From an uncultured Alphaproteobacteria bacterium (GTDB taxonomy: Bacteria; Pseudomonadota; Alphaproteobacteria; Rs-D84): 64,000 nt of DNA. Positions 17,907 through 26,876 of this stretch are shown piece by piece. The DNA lies in assembly GCA_934272785.1 (NCBI GenBank), contig CAKQSE010000003.1:28671-92670 (forward strand). The letters run 5' to 3'. The position numbers were made by a program, and so were the translations under genes. Positions within the stretch are counted from its first letter, which is position 1; every line of letters begins with the position of its first letter. The notes beneath the pieces were generated by a model, which worked only from the letters and a program-made list of their open reading frames with translations, made no database searches and was not told where the DNA came from.

Positions 17907-19793
17907 ATGTCTGAAAAATTTAGAAAGGTCGTAAATGCACCACACCGCGCGATGGGAAAACTGACCAAGAAAATTGCGCAATCGGATGCGAACGCATTTG
18001 TGCGTGCCACCGGTATGACGACAACGGCATTATTTCAATTTCTGTTGTGGGCGACGAAATATGCGACGCTGGACAACCACTTGTTGCGCGCGCTGGAACG
18101 CAGAAATGCAAACAAGAAAATTGCAAAAAACAAAAACGGGGGAAATAAAAAGATGTCTGAATTTTCAAAAAAATATCCAAATTTATCGGCGCATTTATTG
18201 TATTACCTGATGTTTGCAATGACATTGGGTGGCGTCAAGACGGCACGTGATAACATGAATAGCATTGCCCATGTCGAACCCCAACAAATTCATATTGCAC
18301 AGCCCATCACCCACGCACAACCAAATACGTATGGCGCGTATCTGGAACGTATGCGTCCAATTACGCCGTTTTTGATTGCGGACCTGTTGGCCAAAGAAGG
18401 GGTCAAGGTTGATGAAAAAACAGGTCTGCATATCCCATACAAGGACAGCCGTGGTGTTTGGACAATTGGATTTGGGTCGACAATGTTGTCTGATGGCACC
18501 AGGGTGACCAAGGACACAAAACCAATCACAACGCAACAGGCATATGATTTGGCAAAGTGGCACCTGGAACATGGCGAAACGTATTTTACAATGTATTGTT
18601 ATGATGTCGCGATGGAAGGCGTCAATATCAACACCACGGCCGAGGCCCGGACCATGGCGTCGGTTATATATAATGCCGGAACCAAGGTTATAGAGAATCC
18701 ACGTGACAGAAGTCATCGTGAGCGTTTTGAACTGTTACGCCAAGATTTTAAAAAGTATGGAACAAATATGCCAGACAGCCTGGTGCGCCAGCGTTTCGCG
18801 GAACACCCGATAAAGGCAGAAACCAGTTTGGGGCGCGCATGGTTGCATGGCAAAAGTCCCAAGGTTGTCGCGGGCCGTATTGGAAATTTCCTGGCCGGGG
18901 GGGCGGGGCTGCGTTGGCGTCGCTGGTTAGAGGCAGGTGTGTTGACCGGGGATGTGACGCCCGAAATGTTGATGAATTGCCCGATGGGCGGAATGCCTGA
19001 ATTCTATTACCTGGTTGGTGGTGACAAGGCAAAATTCTTTACCGGTGACGAAGAACATCGCACGGTAAATCGCCAGCTGTATAAAGAGTGGTATAAATGG
19101 TTAAAAAATCCTGTTGATCGCCATGGAAACTCTATGGCCAATAAGCCCAAGGTCAAGGATTTCTTGCCCCAAGATATTCAACTGTTGTGTCAGAACAATA
19201 AATGCGAATTGGGTGCGGATATAAATATGTATGCCCAACAACAGACGCCGCGCAAAACAACGCCTGCACCGGTTGTGCGTGATGCCGCGATAGCTCCGGT
19301 AAATTATGATGATATGCGCGCCAGTGCAGACGCCGCATACAGAAATGGTAATTACCAGGACGCGTCCCAGAAATATTTGACATTGATTGAGGCGTCGCCA
19401 AATGATGCAAGTCTGCGTAACGATATTGCCGCGACGTATAACAAAATGGCGCAATATGATAATGCAATAACCCAATCGCGTGATGTGATAACACGTATCA
19501 AGGATAAACGGCAATTTGGTGCCGCGTATTATAACGCCGGGTTTGCCTATGAACAAAAGGGCGATTTACAGCGGGCGTTATCTAACTATAAATTGGCGGT
19601 GGCCAATGGCAACAAACGGGTGCAACGTGATGTTACGCGTGTTACCCAACTGGCCCAGAGAAGGGGCGCGGTAAAAAATTCGCGTAGTAAAAATTTGGCA
19701 TTTAATTCGGGGACAGAAAAAGTTAAAAAATCTGCCACCATAAAAATGCGCAATGTGCACGATTTGGCCGCACGCGACGATTATACTGCATAA
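17907..19793 (+). CDS. Membrane protein with lysozyme-like (GH24-type) domain and TPR repeats
   Basis: 628 aa. One membrane helix around 97-112 after a basic N terminus (1-90); a phage-lysozyme-like segment from about 160, with AKEG (E164), YKD (D180) and TIGFGST (T192) resembling the Glu-Asp-Thr triad of T4-type lysozymes, though with a short insertion between Glu and Asp; and two to three tetratricopeptide repeats at about 485-600 (AYRNGNYQDASQKYLTLIEA, AYYNAGFAYEQKGDLQRALSNYKLA). Such a protein could remodel peptidoglycan at a complex scaffolded by the TPRs. Start chosen for its GGGGAAA site. Cotranscribed with the MucR gene. Function unproven. Confidence 0.72.
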   Translation: MSEKFRKVVNAPHRAMGKLTKKIAQSDANAFVRATGMTTTALFQFLLWATKYATLDNHLLRALERRNANKKIAKNKNGGNKKMSEFSKKYPNLSAHLLYYLMFAMTLGGVKTARDNMNSIAHVEPQQIHIAQPITHAQPNTYGAYLERMRPITPFLIADLLAKEGVKVDEKTGLHIPYKDSRGVWTIGFGSTMLSDGTRVTKDTKPITTQQAYDLAKWHLEHGETYFTMYCYDVAMEGVNINTTAEARTMASVIYNAGTKVIENPRDRSHRERFELLRQDFKKYGTNMPDSLVRQRFAEHPIKAETSLGRAWLHGKSPKVVAGRIGNFLAGGAGLRWRRWLEAGVLTGDVTPEMLMNCPMGGMPEFYYLVGGDKAKFFTGDEEHRTVNRQLYKEWYKWLKNPVDRHGNSMANKPKVKDFLPQDIQLLCQNNKCELGADINMYAQQQTPRKTTPAPVVRDAAIAPVNYDDMRASADAAYRNGNYQDASQKYLTLIEASPNDASLRNDIAATYNKMAQYDNAITQSRDVITRIKDKRQFGAAYYNAGFAYEQKGDLQRALSNYKLAVANGNKRVQRDVTRVTQLAQRRGAVKNSRSKNLAFNSGTEKVKKSATIKMRNVHDLAARDDYTA

Positions 19794-19816
19794 AAAAATT
19801 CAGGGTAAAAATTCAA

Positions 19817-21826
19817 ATGAAAGTGTATGTAAATTACAACGATATGCGTTGGAAAAAATATAAAATTGATTTTGAAAAAATTGTGCGTATGGCACTGGGC
19901 AATTCGCACAAATCGGCCGAGGTTTCAATTACCTTGACCGATGATACAGAAATCCACGCGTTAAATCGTCAATATCGCGGCATTGATAAACCAACAAATG
20001 TTTTGTCGTTTGAATTGGGGGATCCGATATTGTTGGGTGATATTTACATATCGTTGGATACGGTTGCAGCCCAGGCCGCGGCGGCGGGAATTTCGGTCGC
20101 GGAACATACGGCGCATATGGTTGTGCACGGCACATTGCATTTGATGGGGTATGACCATATTACCGATGACCAGGCGGCGGTGATGGAACCCCTGGAAATA
20201 AAAATTATGGAAAAATTGGGATACAAAAATCCATATGCCGGCGAAGAAGAAGTCGCGCCGTGCGCGGACGCGAAATGTTGTCCGGGGGCGGGGCTGGTTG
20301 CGTTTTTGCGGCGCATGCGTCTGCGTCCAAATGGTTGGGTGCAATATGTTTTGATGGGCGTGCTGGGCGCGATTGCGGCATTGGGATTCGCGCCGTTTAA
20401 TTTATGGTTCCTGGCAATTGGTGCGATTGGTGCGGCATATTGGATAATGGCGCGTGGCGGCGATGATAATGCGGGCGCACCCCGTTTGTGGTTGCGGGCA
20501 ATGCCGTTTGGCGCGACATACAGTCTGGCCATGTTTTGGTGGACATTGCATTCAATATATGTTGTCCCTGAATTACAGGCCCAGTTTGCAATTTGGACAA
20601 TCCCCAGTCTGGTTGGTATTGCGTTGTTTGGGGCGGTCGTATTTGTGTGGCCATTTGTTATGGCGGTGCGTGCGCGCGTGGCAGACGCGGCGCGACCATT
20701 TGTATTCGCCGGCACCTGGACACTGGTTTTATGGTTGCGCGAGTGGTTCTGTTCCGGTTTCCCATGGAATCCGATTGCGAATATCACATTGCCGATGCCG
20801 GTGATTGCAAATTCTATGTCATTGTGGGGGGCGTTGGGACTGACGTTTGTTATGTTGGGATTGGTTGCCGGGGCGGTTGAAATGTTGCGAAAAAAATCGC
20901 GCGCACCATTTTTTGTGTTCCTGATAATCGCGCTATGTGGGGCGGGCTGGGGCATACACAATATTGGCATGTCAAAATGTGATGACGCGTCTGCCGCGCG
21001 TCCGGTTATCAGAATTGTCCAACCGGCCCAGTCCCAGTCAACAAAAATGCAATACTCGTCGCGCGCCGATCGTATTGCCCAGGCCGAACGTAATGTTCAA
21101 AATCTGGTCGCGTTGGCACGTGATGACGCAACGCCTGATTTAATTGTTTTCCCAGAAACAACATATCCGTTTGCAATGATTGATGCTGATATGCCGTTGT
21201 CTGGCGCGCTGTCGCGGCCAATTGTGATTGGCGCGACATCTGTCACAGGTGGCAATATTTACAATTCAATGATTGTCGCAAATTCCACCGGCACGGTTAC
21301 CGATGTTTATCATAAATCACACCTGGTGCCGTTTGGCGAATACAGTCCGTTTGGCATAATGCCGTCGCCGGCGAATCTGACCGCCGGGGGTGGGGCGCGT
21401 GTTATTACGATGAATCTGGACAGTGGGGAATTCAGCTTTGTCCCGGCAATTTGTTACGAGATAATATTTACCGATTCGTTGGTGCCACGTGGGGCGACGG
21501 TTGATGCAATCGTGAACATAACAAATGATAATTGGTTTGGTGCAACGCCCGGCACGTTCCAGCATTTGGATATGGTGCGTCGTTATGCGATTGAAAGCGG
21601 GCTGCCAATTGTGCGGGCAAATTATTCTGGAATCAGTGCGTTTGTTGCCGCCGACGGTGAAATTATTTCGCAAATTGATATCGCCGCGGCCGGCGCGATG
21701 GATGGGGTTGTGTGTGGTGCACACAAAACGCCGTATCGATATGTTGGGCGTGATGGCATGCTGATTATAATCCTGGCATTTGCCGCATGCGGCGCAATGT
21801 TGTTTGGTAATAAAAAAGGTCGGTAA
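19817..21826 (+). CDS. Fusion of endoribonuclease YbeY and apolipoprotein N-acyltransferase Lnt
   Basis: One 669-aa frame joins two enzymes. Residues 1-140 are YbeY (rRNA maturation and ribosome quality control), with NRQYRGIDKPTNVLSF and the zinc motif HGTLHLMGYDH (H104, H108, H114). A Cys-containing linker (about 141-165) leads into Lnt (about 170-669), which adds the third acyl chain to lipoproteins: several membrane helices, then a nitrilase domain with Glu in FPETTYP (about 446), Lys in HKSHLVPFGEYSPFG (about 499) and Cys in ICYEIIF (about 546). The genes are often neighbours (ybeY-corC-lnt) in proteobacteria; here corC is missing and the reading frames are merged. Confidence 0.93.
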   Translation: MKVYVNYNDMRWKKYKIDFEKIVRMALGNSHKSAEVSITLTDDTEIHALNRQYRGIDKPTNVLSFELGDPILLGDIYISLDTVAAQAAAAGISVAEHTAHMVVHGTLHLMGYDHITDDQAAVMEPLEIKIMEKLGYKNPYAGEEEVAPCADAKCCPGAGLVAFLRRMRLRPNGWVQYVLMGVLGAIAALGFAPFNLWFLAIGAIGAAYWIMARGGDDNAGAPRLWLRAMPFGATYSLAMFWWTLHSIYVVPELQAQFAIWTIPSLVGIALFGAVVFVWPFVMAVRARVADAARPFVFAGTWTLVLWLREWFCSGFPWNPIANITLPMPVIANSMSLWGALGLTFVMLGLVAGAVEMLRKKSRAPFFVFLIIALCGAGWGIHNIGMSKCDDASAARPVIRIVQPAQSQSTKMQYSSRADRIAQAERNVQNLVALARDDATPDLIVFPETTYPFAMIDADMPLSGALSRPIVIGATSVTGGNIYNSMIVANSTGTVTDVYHKSHLVPFGEYSPFGIMPSPANLTAGGGARVITMNLDSGEFSFVPAICYEIIFTDSLVPRGATVDAIVNITNDNWFGATPGTFQHLDMVRRYAIESGLPIVRANYSGISAFVAADGEIISQIDIAAAGAMDGVVCGAHKTPYRYVGRDGMLIIILAFAACGAMLFGNKKGR

Positions 21827-21840
21827 AAACACCGGCCCAT

Positions 21841-22038
21841 TTATTTATAATTTTTCAAAACCCATACGCGTATCGCAGATGACAGATTCTGGGTCGCGCG
21901 CGATTTATCAATTTCATTTATTATCGCGCTGACCGTTCTGGATTGGCGGGTCGCGATGGCGCGCAACGCATCAATGAATTCTGATTCCAGCGATATGCTG
22001 GTATGATGCCCGGACAAAGAAACAGAAATTTTTTTCAT
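21841..22038 (-). CDS. Ribbon-helix-helix domain protein (RHH_4-like)
   Basis: 65 aa; the pattern VSLSGHHTSISLESEFIDALRAIA ... VSAIINEID ... LSSAIRVWVL matches the alphaproteobacterial ribbon-helix-helix family (KRSV-GH-TSISLE-EFWDAL type). These proteins are presumed DNA binders; targets are not known. Last gene of the minus-strand cluster 23899 to 21841; 3 bp after the preceding stop. Confidence 0.8.
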   Translation of the reverse strand: MKKISVSLSGHHTSISLESEFIDALRAIATRQSRTVSAIINEIDKSRATQNLSSAIRVWVLKNYK

Positions 22039-22041
22039 GGA

Positions 22042-22482
22042 TTAAAATTTTCCCCCCAGCAAACAATCAGACATTGCGCGATATGGATTATCATATTTTC
22101 GCAGCACCCCCAGGTTCAGGTTATCCAACATCATGCATGTTCCAAATGAATCAAACGCAAACCAGAACAGGTCGTTGCGTCCGAACAGTGTCAATCCGCG
22201 CAGTTTCTTTATCCCCGCCAATTCGCGATTTACCGATACGATGTCTGGGACAGGAAACTTTGCCCCACGTGCAAATTCGGTCACGCCAAAAATATATCCG
22301 TTACCCATATTTATTGTGTCGGCGGTTTTATACATATCCAATAAAAATGTTGGCAACATTGCCGCACGTAAATTTTGCAGTGCCGTATTGGCCAACGCGA
22401 TTGCGCGCACAGGTGCGGCGGGTGCAATTATTGCACCCCGCGATTTCATTGCCGATAAAAATTCATCACATGTTGATGACAT
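22042..22482 (-). CDS. Uncharacterised protein, possible SMI1/KNR4 (SUKH)-like fold
   Basis: 146 aa, soluble. The order LPTFLLDMY..., NGYIFGV, PVPDIVSVNRELAG, LTLFGRNDLFWFAFDS, NLGVLRKYDN resembles the SMI1/KNR4 layout, a fold often used by contact-toxin immunity proteins. The match is by eye and weak; no toxin gene is recognised nearby. 11 bp downstream of the previous gene in the same cluster. Confidence 0.5.
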   Translation of the reverse strand: MSSTCDEFLSAMKSRGAIIAPAAPVRAIALANTALQNLRAAMLPTFLLDMYKTADTINMGNGYIFGVTEFARGAKFPVPDIVSVNRELAGIKKLRGLTLFGRNDLFWFAFDSFGTCMMLDNLNLGVLRKYDNPYRAMSDCLLGGKF

Positions 22483-22493
22483 AATTTTTCCTG

Positions 22494-23000
22494 TTATTCC
22501 ATACCGCGCGCACTGGCCATTTGGGCCGCCATTTGTGATAATCTGTCCTCGGTCGCGTTACCGCCATCGCCACCGCCCGCAGTATGTGCGGGGACATATA
22601 TTTTCTTGGCGGGATTCGGCAACCAAATCATATCGTTACCAGATTGTTCAATAATCAGTCGGTCCATATTATGCGCGTGCGGAAATGTCTGGCACATGAA
22701 CAGATTTTCCAGACCGAGTTTCCCGCCCCATACCAATGGAATCCGAAAACGGAACGACATATTATCGGGCAGGCGCGTTCCCATAACCAACCCCATAAAT
22801 TCGTCCTGGGTTAAATTCATAAATGCCAAAGTGTCAACCGAATCGGTCAGGGTCTGCATAAATTCATGTGTCAATGTTTTGTAACGCGCAAACCAATTTG
22901 GGTCAACCGGCACCAGCACAGGACGATGACACACCAACGGAATATCGTCGATATTCAGTTCGCGTGCGCGTCGCATTGCGGTATCTTGTGACCATTGCAT
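22494..23000 (-). CDS. Uncharacterised protein (168 aa)
   Basis: No family recognised. Soluble, with a His-containing core (TFPHAHNMDRLIIEQSGNDMIWLPNPAKKIYVPAH) and a Gly/Asp-rich, Met-rich C terminus (AGGGDGGNATEDRLSQMAAQM). Its start codon overlaps the stop of the upstream membrane-protein gene by 1 bp, so the two are translated together. Confidence 0.6.
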   Translation of the reverse strand: MQWSQDTAMRRARELNIDDIPLVCHRPVLVPVDPNWFARYKTLTHEFMQTLTDSVDTLAFMNLTQDEFMGLVMGTRLPDNMSFRFRIPLVWGGKLGLENLFMCQTFPHAHNMDRLIIEQSGNDMIWLPNPAKKIYVPAHTAGGGDGGNATEDRLSQMAAQMASARGME

Positions 23001-23899
23001 CAGATTTTACCTATGTAATTTATGACAGTATCAATGTATTCAGAATATGCGTCAAAATTCCCATTGTCATCATCGGACAGGGGGGCATTCGGATGCGCGG
23101 TGATATATTCGCGCAGCCCGTCCACATCATTAAACATCAGTATATCGTCAAATTCGGCGGTCGCGGCATCTGGTGCGCCAATAACAAAGCCACTGACATT
23201 TATATATATGTCGTCCAGTGTATCTGAAAATACATCGTTTAATTTATCAATTGCGCGTCGCATGTCGGTGGTGGCAATCCCATGTGCCCCCAGCCAAAGT
23301 GTTTCATTTGTGCCGATGGCCAGCAAACTCATCCGGTTACCATTTATGCGTGGTGGATTTTTGGTTGTATATCCTGCGGACTTAAATATTTCGGTAATTT
23401 GTGCAATTTCAATGTCACTGGGGCCGGCGGGGGCGGGTGGTGTCGCGGTCCGCGCGGCGTTTGGTTGTTGCGTGGCAGAATTGGTCGCCATGGTTGGCAT
23501 GCCGCCCAATGTCGCCGCGTTCAGGCGCGGGGGACGCGCGGGCGTGTTTGGTGTGGCCATCTGCGCTGGGGCGGGTGCCGGTTGCGCCGCCGGCGCGTCA
23601 GACACAGGTGCGTCTTTTTTGCGCGCGGTAATTCGCATAATCGGCAGGCGGATTTTACGAAAACGTGGTCGCATAATTACATACAGACCGCATATCATTA
23701 TCGCGGATATAAAAACCAGTGATATATAAAATGATGGCTTGACCGGTGTCTGGGCCGCCTGGAGATAGGCCAAATACTGCCAATGCGCGCCGACAAACAA
23801 GTTAAACCCGAACATTGTGTTAAACCAAAAACAGGCCCCCAGTGTTACCACCAGTAACCACAACAGACCGAGTAACATGTTATCAATTCTGTATTTCAT
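23000..23899 (-). CDS. Uncharacterised two-TM protein with Pro/Ala-rich linker (299 aa)
   Basis: Two N-terminal membrane helices (about 9-32 and 57-77) flank a short loop; residues about 90-165 are a low-complexity Ala/Pro/Thr region (PAAQPAPAPAQ, TATPPAPAGPS); the last 130 residues form a globular domain starting SDIEIAQITEIFKSAGY and containing LWLGAHGIATTDMRRAIDKLNDVF. The C-terminal domain is probably cytoplasmic (basic RITARKK after TM2). No family recognised. First gene of a four-gene minus-strand cluster. Confidence 0.6.
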   Translation of the reverse strand: MKYRIDNMLLGLLWLLVVTLGACFWFNTMFGFNLFVGAHWQYLAYLQAAQTPVKPSFYISLVFISAIMICGLYVIMRPRFRKIRLPIMRITARKKDAPVSDAPAAQPAPAPAQMATPNTPARPPRLNAATLGGMPTMATNSATQQPNAARTATPPAPAGPSDIEIAQITEIFKSAGYTTKNPPRINGNRMSLLAIGTNETLWLGAHGIATTDMRRAIDKLNDVFSDTLDDIYINVSGFVIGAPDAATAEFDDILMFNDVDGLREYITAHPNAPLSDDDNGNFDAYSEYIDTVINYIGKI

Positions 23900-23942
23900 T
23901 TGATTTCAATTATATCATATTTGTGATAAAGTAAAAAGCGTA

Positions 23943-24620
23943 ATGATTGATAACGAAAATATTCTTGGCGAATTATTAAATGGTCACGTGGCGGCATGGT
24001 GCCCGGCGGATATGGACGCAAATGCGCTGGCCGGGGTTGTTGATGATGCAATCGCGCACGGGGGCTGTGACATATCGGTTGGAACATCGGCCGTCGAAAT
24101 CGTTTGGCCATGGGTTGAACGGACAAAAATTCAGATTTCAACACGATTTTATGTGCCGGTGCGTCCGCGTGGGATTGGCGCGAACGATGCGTCTGAATTG
24201 ACCATGAATATCAATTCGGCGTTCAAGCGTGGCGCAACCACCGCCCAGATGTTTATGCGGGTGGCCGACCTGGGGGCGGTTGTAAAAAATCTGGCCCCGA
24301 TTCGTGACGATTTGTTTTTTAATAAAAAATTATCCGTCGGACTGGATATATGCAGGATAGAGCCGTCTGATTGGTCGGACGTTTTTGGCGCGTTAAATGC
24401 ACTGGGGGCGTCATCTGTGATATTTGCAATGTCGCGCGATATGGGGGATAAATCGGATTTTGTTGGTCGTTTTTATGGTGCCTTGGATGCAATGGGGACG
24501 TTTAATGGTGATGTGCATTTTGCGCCAATGTCAGATCCCGTGCGCATTGACCAGGTTATGCGTTTGACCGAACAATTACGGCCAGAAAAATTATCAAATT
24601 TGAAATTCTTTATTGGGTAA
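23943..24620 (+). CDS. Uncharacterised protein (225 aa)
   Basis: Soluble protein with no signal peptide and no recognised family. The second half has alternating hydrophobic strands and helices (DLGAVVKNLAP, KLSVGLDICRIEPSDW, ASSVIFAMSRDMGD) that could be a TIM-barrel-like fold; this is a guess. No Shine-Dalgarno is seen: an extended -10-like TGTGATAAA (23922-23930) lies 12 bp upstream, implying a very short leader. Its 3' end overlaps the convergent trmB gene by 11 bp. Confidence 0.55.
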   Translation: MIDNENILGELLNGHVAAWCPADMDANALAGVVDDAIAHGGCDISVGTSAVEIVWPWVERTKIQISTRFYVPVRPRGIGANDASELTMNINSAFKRGATTAQMFMRVADLGAVVKNLAPIRDDLFFNKKLSVGLDICRIEPSDWSDVFGALNALGASSVIFAMSRDMGDKSDFVGRFYGALDAMGTFNGDVHFAPMSDPVRIDQVMRLTEQLRPEKLSNLKFFIG

Positions 24621-25248
24621 CAACCAGGTATTTCGGCGCGTCTGTTTCCGCCATGTTTTTGTTCTGGTAACGCGTCTGGATTGTTGCGATATCGGGCACC
24701 GTGGCATTCAGGTTTGTGTGCGACACCTGGTCAATAAGCCAATCGTAATATCCCCAGTGGTCGGTGCCGATGATGATTTCGCCATTATCGGTCAGGTGCA
24801 ACGCCAGCATTTCAAGGAATTCGCGTTGCAGCAGGCGACGTTTTTCATGCTTTGCCTTGGGCCAGGGGTCGGGGTGCAGGACCCAAATCTGGCGAAATTT
24901 CATATTGCCCGCGCGCAGAAAATCGCGCACATCGTCCGGGTAAACGCGGATATTTTTGTATTCGGGTAAAATTTCGTTTGTTTTTTCGTCCGTCATCGCG
25001 CCCAGCAACGCCGCAACGCCATTTACAAATGGTTCGGCCCCGATAATTGTGGCATCTGGGTTTTCACGCGCCAAATCGCGCACGTGTTCGCCCGCGCCAA
25101 ATCCGATTTCCAGAATATTAAAATCCCCGGCATTTTCGTCATTTTTTGCGGTAATCGCCGGCAAAACGTTTGCCAACAGGTGCTGCTTGCGCGCAGATAA
25201 TTTTTTCCCGTGTCGGCGACCAAAAGTTCTTATTTCTTGTTTTTCCAT
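24610..25248 (-). CDS. trmB: tRNA (guanine-N7-)-methyltransferase TrmB
   Basis: Methylates G46 of tRNA with S-adenosylmethionine. About 212 aa from MEKQEIRTFGRRHGKKL, the typical TrmB opening. SAM-binding motif LEIGFGAGEHV, acidic DDVRDFL, catalytic-region LHPDPWPKAKHEKRRLLQREFLEML, and IGTDHWGYYDWL. Longer in-frame starts upstream run through the gltX promoter region and lack family similarity, so they were not used. Confidence 0.93.
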   Translation of the reverse strand: MEKQEIRTFGRRHGKKLSARKQHLLANVLPAITAKNDENAGDFNILEIGFGAGEHVRDLARENPDATIIGAEPFVNGVAALLGAMTDEKTNEILPEYKNIRVYPDDVRDFLRAGNMKFRQIWVLHPDPWPKAKHEKRRLLQREFLEMLALHLTDNGEIIIGTDHWGYYDWLIDQVSHTNLNATVPDIATIQTRYQNKNMAETDAPKYLVVTQ

Positions 25249-25295
25249 ATATTTAGTATAGAATCCCATATTATATAAAACAAGGTAAAATAGAT

Positions 25296-26876
25296 ATGAG
25301 ACAGGGTTTATCATCAGATTTAATTGCACGTGTGCTGGGTGCGGCACCGAAATATACGCTGGATGAATTGGAACAGAAATTCCCGCCGCGTGATTTGCCA
25401 GATGGTGCGTTCGTAACGCGTTTCGCACCCAGTCCCACGGGATTCATGCATTTGGGTGGGCTGTATGGTGCACTGGTTGATTGCAAGTTGGCGCGTGATA
25501 CGGGCGGTGTGTTTATGCTGCGCATCGAAGATACAGACACCAAGCGCGAGGTTGCGTCCGCCGTTGATATCATCGTTGATTCAATGCATCGTTTTGGTTT
25601 GGAATATAACGATGTTCCGGAATATGGCCCGTATTACCAGTCCCAGCGTCGTGATATCTACCACAGTGTGGCGGCCGATTTACTGGCGCGCGGGCTGGCA
25701 TATCCGTGCTTTTTGACCGCGGACGATATGGAACAAATCCGTGCAAATCAAAAGGCGGCCGGATTTGCCACCGGTATTTATGGTGAATTTGCACGCGATC
25801 GTGATTTAACAGATGACGAAATTATCGCGCATCTGGACAGGGGCGACGTGCCAACGATTCGTTTGTATTCAACCGGCGACCCGTCAAAACGTATTTTCTG
25901 TAAAGACGCGGTGCGTGGTTCAATCGGATTCCCGGAAAATAACGAAGATATTGTTCTGATTAAATCAAACGACAGATTACCGACATATCATTTTGCGCAT
26001 TTGGTTGATGACCACTTTATGCGCACAACGCATGTTGTTCGTGGCGAAGAGTGGTTGCCGTCATTTCCGCTGCATGCCCAATTATTCCGCATGATGGGGT
26101 GGACACCGCCAATGTATATTCATACATCAACAATTGATAAAATTGATGATGAAACTGGCAAACAGCGTAAATTGTCCAAGCGTAAAGATCCCGAGGCTAA
26201 TGTTGCGTTCTTTTTGCAAGATGGTTGGCCAACGGCGGCGGTGCTGGAATACCTGGGCAATATTGCGGCGTCGGGTTACGAAGAGGCCAAAGCAAAGGGC
26301 CAGGTTTCATCAATTTGGCAGTATCCACTGCGCGTGAAAAAGATTCCTATTTCCGGCGCACTGTTTGATATGAAAAAATTAGAGTGGTGGGCGCGCGAGT
26401 ATATTGCGACACTGTCGGTTCCTGATTTGGTGGCGCATGTTGTTGCGTGGGCAAATGAATATGGTGACGATAACCACAAAATGCAGGTTGCGGATACCGA
26501 ATATCTGGCGGCGGTGTTGGGAATTGAACGCGATAATCCGAAACGTATTCGCAAGGATTTTTTCACGTGGCGTCAGACACTGGGCGAGGTTGCATATTTC
26601 TGGCCCGCGCTGCACAACAAAAACACTGAATTTGAATTCAATCGTGATTTGTTGTTGGCGTTTTTGGCAACGTATGATGCAAGCGATGACAAGGACACAT
26701 GGTGGAATAAAATTGTCGCAATTGCAGCGAACGCCGGCGTTAAAAATGGCGATGTTGCAATGAACCTGCGCGTGGCGATGACCGGGCGGACAAATACGCC
26801 AGACCTGTATTCGGTCATGCACGTGATGGGGGGTGATATGGTTAAACAGAGAATAGAGGAGATTGTAAATGGTTAA
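25296..26876 (+). CDS. gltX: Glutamate--tRNA ligase
   Basis: Class I aminoacyl-tRNA synthetase, 526 aa. The HIGH-like motif is FAPSPTGFMHLGG (about 43-55) and the KMSKS-like motif is KLSKRKD (about 290-296). About 35-40 residues precede the usual start of the family (TRFAPSPTG), slightly longer than common GltX. If non-discriminating, it would load Glu on tRNA-Gln for correction by GatCAB (genes at 49982-53434); no glutaminyl-tRNA synthetase is seen here. CAAGG ribosome site. Overlaps the next gene by 8 bp. Confidence 0.95.
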   Translation: MRQGLSSDLIARVLGAAPKYTLDELEQKFPPRDLPDGAFVTRFAPSPTGFMHLGGLYGALVDCKLARDTGGVFMLRIEDTDTKREVASAVDIIVDSMHRFGLEYNDVPEYGPYYQSQRRDIYHSVAADLLARGLAYPCFLTADDMEQIRANQKAAGFATGIYGEFARDRDLTDDEIIAHLDRGDVPTIRLYSTGDPSKRIFCKDAVRGSIGFPENNEDIVLIKSNDRLPTYHFAHLVDDHFMRTTHVVRGEEWLPSFPLHAQLFRMMGWTPPMYIHTSTIDKIDDETGKQRKLSKRKDPEANVAFFLQDGWPTAAVLEYLGNIAASGYEEAKAKGQVSSIWQYPLRVKKIPISGALFDMKKLEWWAREYIATLSVPDLVAHVVAWANEYGDDNHKMQVADTEYLAAVLGIERDNPKRIRKDFFTWRQTLGEVAYFWPALHNKNTEFEFNRDLLLAFLATYDASDDKDTWWNKIVAIAANAGVKNGDVAMNLRVAMTGRTNTPDLYSVMHVMGGDMVKQRIEEIVNG

